This document shows positions 4,798-8,190 of a DNA stretch of 8,190 nt, one piece after another (position 1 is the stretch's first letter; each line of letters starts with the position of its first letter). Under the pieces are notes generated by a model, which was not told the origin of the DNA, did not search any database, and saw only the letters and a list, made by a program, of their open reading frames with translations. The position numbers and the translations under genes are program-made. This stretch comes from an uncultured Clostridia bacterium (GTDB lineage Bacteria > Bacillota > Clostridia > TANB77 > CAG-508), in assembly GCA_944389715.1 (NCBI GenBank), contig CALXNI010000054.1, positions 1 to 8,190 on the forward strand, in the 5' to 3' direction.

Positions 4798-6540
4798 ATG
4801 AAAAAGCGTGAAGAAACTAGCATAACTACAGTATGGCAAGAATATGAACGTGGAAAAGATTATAATTATCAGCAACAGTTGTATGAAAAGAGTAAAAGAA
4901 ATTATAATTTCTATCACGGAAAACAATGGGAAGGTGCTAAACTTTCTGGAATACAACCAATAACATTAAATATGATTAAATCTATATGTAAATATAAAGT
5001 TGGTGTAGTAAAAACTAATACATATCAAATATATTTCAATTCTGATACATATAAAAATCAAGATGAAAGAGAGAAACTAAAAGATATATGTGATATGCTT
5101 AATAGATATGCTAATAGAATTTGGGAGAAAACCAAGGTAAATAAGTTAATAAGAAGTTGTATAAATGATGCCTGTATAGATAGTGAAGGTATCATTTATT
5201 TTTATGCAGATCCAGATGAAAATAGTAATTCTATATATTGTGAGCAAGTAAATAAAACTAATATTTATTATGGTAATGAAAACGAAGATGATATACAAAA
5301 GCAACCATATATAATTATTTCTTTTAGGCGTACTGTAGAAGAGGTTAAAGAAGAGGCTAGACAAAATAAGATAAGTGAAAAAGAAATAGATTTGATAACA
5401 GAGGACCAAGACATAGAAGAACAAGCAGGAAGAGACTTAAGAACAACAGAAATAGTTCCAATGTGTTTAGAGTTATTAAAATTATATAGAGGTAAAGATG
5501 GCAAAATTTGGGCAAAGAAATGTACTAAATTAGCAACTGTAATGAAAGATAGTTGCTTAGAAATAGATAGATATCCTGTAGCTCATATCATCTGGGAAAG
5601 AGTAAAGGGAAGTGCTAGAGGACAAGGAGAGGTAGAAACATTAATACCAAACCAAATAGAAATAAATAAAACAGCTACTAGAAGAGCTTTAGCTGTCAAG
5701 TTAGTTGCTTTCCCTAAATTGGTAGCCAATACCAAATATATATCTAATACAAAAGCTTTAAATAAAGTTGGAACAACTATAGAAGTAAATGAAATGAATG
5801 CAGATGATGTAAATAAGGTAGTTAATTATTTAAAACCTGCAAGTATTAGTTCAGATGCATATCAATTGCAAAAAGAATTACAAGAAGAAACTCAAAACTT
5901 AGCAGGAGCTAGTGATACAGTTACAGGTAATGTAGACCCTACTCAAGCAAGTGGTAAATCTATATTAGCGGTACAACAAGCCTCACAACAGCCAATAAAT
6001 GAACAAGTAGAAGCATATAAAGATTTTATAGAAGATATAGCACTTATCTGGTATGCAATGCTTAAAGCAAATAGTGTTAAAGGCATAGAACTAGTAAGAG
6101 AAAAAAAAGATTATATGAATAATACAACAACAGATAAAATATATAAAATGAGCTATGAAGAGCTTAACAAATATGATTTGGATATAAAAATAGAAACAAC
6201 ACCAAAAAGTCCATTTGATAAGTATGCAATGGAGATATCATTAGAGAATTTACTAACTGCTGGGCAAATAAACTTTGAGGAATTTATAAATGCATTACCA
6301 CAAGATTCAGCAATGCCAAAAGCAGAGTTAAAACAGATATTAAAGGAAAGAGAAGAAAAAGAACAAATATTCAATCAAATTGAAAAAGCAGGAAATGCAT
6401 TAAATAGTGCTATGCAAGCAGTTATGCAACAACAAGAAATGAACAATGTAGAACAAACAGGAGTAACTCCAGAAGAAGCAAATATAGTTAATAATGCAAA
6501 TAATACCAATACTAATACACAACAAGTAGCTAATCAATAG
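4798..6540 (+). CDS. Portal protein (P22-like)
   Basis: The portal forms the ring at one capsid vertex through which DNA enters and leaves, and docks TerL during packaging. The 580-aa product begins with a helical 'YNFYHGKQWEG' region (about 36-46). It continues with 'GIQPITLNMIKSICKYKVGV' (about 51-70), a sequence style I associate with P22-like/Firmicutes portal proteins. A central 'GRDLRTTEIVPMCLELLKLY' and the segment 'VTGNVDPTQASGKSILAVQQ' are also portal-like. The last 42 or so residues are unusually Gln/Asn/Thr-rich and probably flexible. Position between terL and scaffold supports the call. AAGGAG (4785-4790) gives a 7-base spacing to the ATG, and only three bases separate it from the upstream gene. 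Its stop codon is part of the following terminator stem. Confidence 0.9.
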   Translation: MKKREETSITTVWQEYERGKDYNYQQQLYEKSKRNYNFYHGKQWEGAKLSGIQPITLNMIKSICKYKVGVVKTNTYQIYFNSDTYKNQDEREKLKDICDMLNRYANRIWEKTKVNKLIRSCINDACIDSEGIIYFYADPDENSNSIYCEQVNKTNIYYGNENEDDIQKQPYIIISFRRTVEEVKEEARQNKISEKEIDLITEDQDIEEQAGRDLRTTEIVPMCLELLKLYRGKDGKIWAKKCTKLATVMKDSCLEIDRYPVAHIIWERVKGSARGQGEVETLIPNQIEINKTATRRALAVKLVAFPKLVANTKYISNTKALNKVGTTIEVNEMNADDVNKVVNYLKPASISSDAYQLQKELQEETQNLAGASDTVTGNVDPTQASGKSILAVQQASQQPINEQVEAYKDFIEDIALIWYAMLKANSVKGIELVREKKDYMNNTTTDKIYKMSYEELNKYDLDIKIETTPKSPFDKYAMEISLENLLTAGQINFEEFINALPQDSAMPKAELKQILKEREEKEQIFNQIEKAGNALNSAMQAVMQQQEMNNVEQTGVTPEEANIVNNANNTNTNTQQVANQ

Positions 6541-6566
6541 GCAGTCAAAAAGGCTGTCTATTTTTT
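6537..6566 (+). terminator. Rho-independent terminator after the portal gene
   Basis: A 10-bp stem (6537-6546 with 6552-6561, eight Watson-Crick pairs and two G-U) has an AAAAA loop and runs into six T at 6561-6566. The stem includes the portal TAG. It is the strongest terminator-like element in the window, yet it lies inside an operon whose scaffold and capsid genes are downstream with no obvious promoter in between. It may therefore be partial, antiterminated, or a 3'-end/processing signal. Confidence 0.75.
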
Positions 6567-6568
6567 AT

Positions 6569-6643
6569 GCAAGTTTAGTTTAACGGAAGAACAACAGTCC
6601 CCAAAACTGTAAGGTAATGGTTCAAATCCATTAGCTTGTGCCA
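6569..6643 (+). tRNA. tRNA-Trp (anticodon CCA)
   Basis: The acceptor stem is GCAAGTT/AGCTTGT (five Watson-Crick pairs plus G1-U72 and U6-G67), followed by discriminator G and an encoded CCA. The D-stem is GTTT/GAAC with GG in the loop. The anticodon stem ACAGT/ACTGT encloses CCCCAAA, so the anticodon is CCA (6601-6603). The variable loop is AAGGT and the T-stem AATGG/CCATT has loop TTCAAAT. G73 and CCA fit a tryptophan tRNA. One oddity is base 33 (6600), which is C rather than the almost universal T. It begins two bases after the T tract of the portal terminator and sits inside the head operon. CCA reads UGG only, so it is not a UGA suppressor as written. Confidence 0.88.
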
Positions 6644-6644
6644 T

Positions 6645-6767
6645 AGCCGACAGGCTTTAAATGGGAGGCACATATGCCGAAATAAAACAAAAATATGAAA
6701 TTAATAGTCGACGGACTTTAAATGGGAGGTAACATATGCCGGGAGAAAACAAAGATATGAATGATTC
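6645..6767 (+). repeat. Tandem duplication of the scaffold translation leader
   Basis: Two copies of a unit of about 61-62 bases lie head to tail, 6645-6705 and 6706-6767. Each begins with a 4-bp hairpin: AGCC-GACA-GGCT (6645-6656) and AGTC-GACG-GACT (6706-6717). Each continues with the identical TTAAATGGGAGG (6657-6668 and 6718-6729), then a near-identical CATATGCCG. The stem differs by a C-G to T-A change, a compensatory pair. The second copy supplies the ribosome binding site (GGGAGG, 6724-6729) and ATG of the scaffold gene. In the first copy the same ATG is followed by a stop after three codons. In the first copy GGCA (6667-6670) can also pair with TGCC (6675-6678), across the site and start. 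Confidence 0.85.
6674..6685 (+). other. Three-codon minigene (ATG CCG AAA TAA) in the first leader copy
   Basis: The ATG at 6674 has GGGAGG (6663-6668) 5 bases upstream, so a ribosome could start here and make Met-Pro-Lys before TAA at 6683-6685. It aligns with the start of the scaffold gene (ATG CCG GGA GAA), with the stop replacing the Glu codon. It could be a dead duplicate, or an initiation/termination site that loads ribosomes for the real start 62 bases downstream. Confidence 0.5.
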
Positions 6768-7581
6768 AGAGGAAGAAGTATTAGTTAATACTAAGGACAC
6801 ATCAAATAATGCAGAAAATGCAGATGATGTTCAAAATAATAACAATACACAAGAACCTAAAGAAGAAAAGACTTACACACAAGCAGACATAGATAAAATT
6901 GTAAGTCAAAAAACAGCTAAACTTGAAAGAAAATATCGTAAAGAAGAGGAAAGCAGACTAAGTAAATCTAAACAATTAGAGGACACTTTAAGAGCTGGAC
7001 TTGGCCTAACAGATGATGATGATGTTTTGAGTAAAGTTAGAGATTTTTATAAAGAGCAAGGAATAGATATTCCAGAAATTAATACAGAGAATAATCGTGA
7101 TGCTGAAATCCTAGGCAAAGCGGATGCTAACGAAATTATTGATATGTACGATGACAAGGATATCGAGGCTAGAGCAAATGAGCTAGCAATTAAACAAAAG
7201 AGGGGAAAAACTACCGCACGTGAAAATGCGGAGTTTTTTAGGTTAGGGGAATATTTAACCGCAAAATTAGAAGAAAAAGAATTAAAAGAAAGTGGAGTAG
7301 ACACAAAAATATTACATGATGAGGAGTTTAAGGCGTTTGCTAATAATTTCAAAACTGGAACAAAAATAAGTGAAGTCTACAAGATGTGGAAGAAGTTAAA
7401 TGGAGAAAAAGAAGAGGAACCAAAGAAACCAGCATCTACAGGAAGTTCACAATCTACAGTCCCAGATAGCAAAATTAAAGATATATATACATCAGAAGAA
7501 ATAGATAAATTAACTAGCAAAGACTTAGATAATCCTACTATTTTCAAGCGTGTAATGGAAAGTCTAAAACACTTGAAATAG
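6736..7581 (+). CDS. Capsid scaffolding protein (DUF4355/GP20-like)
   Basis: Scaffolding proteins direct assembly of the procapsid shell and then leave or are degraded. This 281-aa protein is highly charged and probably mostly helical. It has an acidic, Asn-rich N-terminus (1-44), then 'KTYTQADIDKIVSQKTAKLE' (45-64) followed by RKYRKEEES, a hallmark of phage scaffold proteins. The low-complexity linker 'KKPASTGSSQS' near 230-240 precedes a C-terminal module, 'IYTSEEIDKLTSKDLDNPTI' onward to 'KRVMESLKHLK', likely the coat-binding end. Position between portal and coat gene supports the assignment. GGGAGG (6724-6729) is 6 bases before the ATG, within the second copy of the duplicated leader. P22 scaffold is known to regulate its own synthesis after transcription; whether this one does through the leader hairpins is speculative. 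Confidence 0.85.
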   Translation: MPGENKDMNDSEEEVLVNTKDTSNNAENADDVQNNNNTQEPKEEKTYTQADIDKIVSQKTAKLERKYRKEEESRLSKSKQLEDTLRAGLGLTDDDDVLSKVRDFYKEQGIDIPEINTENNRDAEILGKADANEIIDMYDDKDIEARANELAIKQKRGKTTARENAEFFRLGEYLTAKLEEKELKESGVDTKILHDEEFKAFANNFKTGTKISEVYKMWKKLNGEKEEEPKKPASTGSSQSTVPDSKIKDIYTSEEIDKLTSKDLDNPTIFKRVMESLKHLK

Positions 7582-7598
7582 AAAGGAGAAAGATATAA

Positions 7599-8190
7599 AT
7601 GAGTTACGCAAATTTTAAACCAGTTGTATGGTCAAAATACATACAATTAGAATTACCAAAATTCACAGTATTCAAACAAGATTGTGATTACAAGTTCGAG
7701 GGAGAAGCAGGTCAAGGAAAAAGAGTAAAAATACAAAATTCTGGAAGACCAACTATAAAAAAATATATACCTGGTAAAGATATAGATGCACCAGAAAAAG
7801 TTGACGGTACATCTGCTTACTTAGATATTGATCAATATGATTATTTTAATTATGGAATTGATGATATTGATAAAGCTCAAGCTCAAGAAGGTGTAATGGA
7901 AGCATTACAAACAGAAACTACAAGAGCTTTAGCAGAACAAGAAGATATATTCTGTGCTACACAAATGGCAAAAAATGCAGGATATAAAACAGCATCAAAA
8001 GCTATTTCTGATGCAGAAACTGCAAAGAAAGAGGTAGATGCTTTATTCGTTAAATTATGGAACAATGGTGTATCTACAAAAGATGATGTTACTATGTACT
8101 TAACACCTTGGTTCTATATGTTATTCCAAAATAAATTAATAGAACTAAAGACAAATAATGATGATTTAATTGCAAAAGGTGTATTAGGAT
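7599..8190 (+). CDS. Major capsid protein, 5' part (cut by window end)
   Basis: The visible 197 residues begin 'MSYANFKPVVWSKYIQLELP' and include 'KFTVFKQDCDYKFEGEAGQG', then 'RPTIKKYIPGKDIDAPEKVD' and 'YLDIDQYDYFNYGIDDIDKA'. This succession is characteristic of P22-type coat proteins of Firmicutes phages, which form the HK97-fold capsid shell. No stop is reached, so the gene continues past the right edge. AAAGGAG (7582-7588) lies 10 bases before the ATG, and 17 bases separate it from the scaffold stop. GCT, GCA and GGT codons are more frequent here than in the small upstream genes, consistent with an abundant product. No cleavable N-terminal delta domain is visible, in line with the separate scaffold gene. 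Confidence 0.92.
   Translation, partial: MSYANFKPVVWSKYIQLELPKFTVFKQDCDYKFEGEAGQGKRVKIQNSGRPTIKKYIPGKDIDAPEKVDGTSAYLDIDQYDYFNYGIDDIDKAQAQEGVMEALQTETTRALAEQEDIFCATQMAKNAGYKTASKAISDAETAKKEVDALFVKLWNNGVSTKDDVTMYLTPWFYMLFQNKLIELKTNNDDLIAKGVLG

Noticed and set aside
5146..5504. Two overlapping antisense ORFs inside the portal gene
   Set aside because: They are AT-rich shadow frames of the portal coding sequence, with low-complexity hydrophobic translations.
6569..6643. Stop-codon reassignment (UGA as Trp) suggested by a phage tRNA-Trp
   Set aside because: The anticodon is CCA, not TCA, and TGA is used as a normal stop at 246-248 and 913-915.
6661..6732. A 23-codon ORF (ATGGGAGGC...) spanning both leader copies and ending at the scaffold ribosome binding site
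   Set aside because: Its ATG is part of the TTAAATGGGAGG element and has no ribosome binding site of its own; the hairpin covariation is explained by RNA pairing rather than protein conservation.
1..8190. CRISPR array, insertion sequence or integrase/attachment site
   Set aside because: No regularly spaced repeats, transposase or recombinase motifs, or terminal inverted repeats were seen on either strand.

Overview
The window is a stretch of an AT-rich double-stranded DNA bacteriophage or prophage, read entirely on the + strand. It runs from the end of a block of small middle/early genes into the DNA-packaging and head-assembly operon. Strong AGGAG-type ribosome binding sites, heavy use of AGA, ATA and AAA codons, and the protein families present (DUF1492-type regulator, DUF2829/Tad2, TerS/TerL, P22/HK97-like head proteins) point to a phage of a low-GC Gram-positive host, most likely a member of the Clostridia. 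No integrase, attachment site or host gene is visible, so lifestyle cannot be judged. Host and family assignments rest on my recognition of protein families, not on a search.

Layout. Positions 9-915 hold four small, tightly packed or overlapping phage proteins of unknown role. Positions 912-1334 encode a sigma-region-4-like (DUF1492/ArpU-type) protein, the usual late-gene activator placed just before the packaging genes. A 438-base gene-free interval follows (1335-1772). It contains a direct-repeat/promoter-like motif right after the regulator gene, two mutually exclusive stem-loops, a 9-bp hairpin, a tRNA with anticodon CAT, a structured spacer and a tRNA-Gln(TTG). Next come three small cargo genes: a 50-aa Cys-rich protein, an HELGH metallopeptidase-like protein and a DUF2829/Tad2-like anti-Thoeris protein. 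The morphogenesis module follows in canonical order: small terminase, large terminase, a small membrane protein, portal, scaffold and major capsid protein (cut by the window end).

Two intrinsic-terminator-like hairpins punctuate the module. One lies inside the last codons of the large terminase gene and one directly after the portal. Immediately after the portal hairpin is a tRNA-Trp(CCA). Between it and the scaffold gene is a tandemly duplicated translation leader of about 61 bases. Its small hairpin differs between the copies by a compensatory base-pair change, and its first copy carries an ATG that stops after three codons.

How it works together (inference): the DUF1492-type protein would switch on late transcription from the promoter-like region after its own gene. 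That transcript would yield tRNAs, the defence-related cargo and the packaging and head proteins, with internal terminators and the duplicated leader adjusting the ratio of packaging enzymes and portal to the much more abundant scaffold and capsid. The best candidates for new biology are the Tad2-like gene in the packaging operon, the duplicated covarying leader before the scaffold, and the operon-internal terminator/tRNA-Trp/leader junction.
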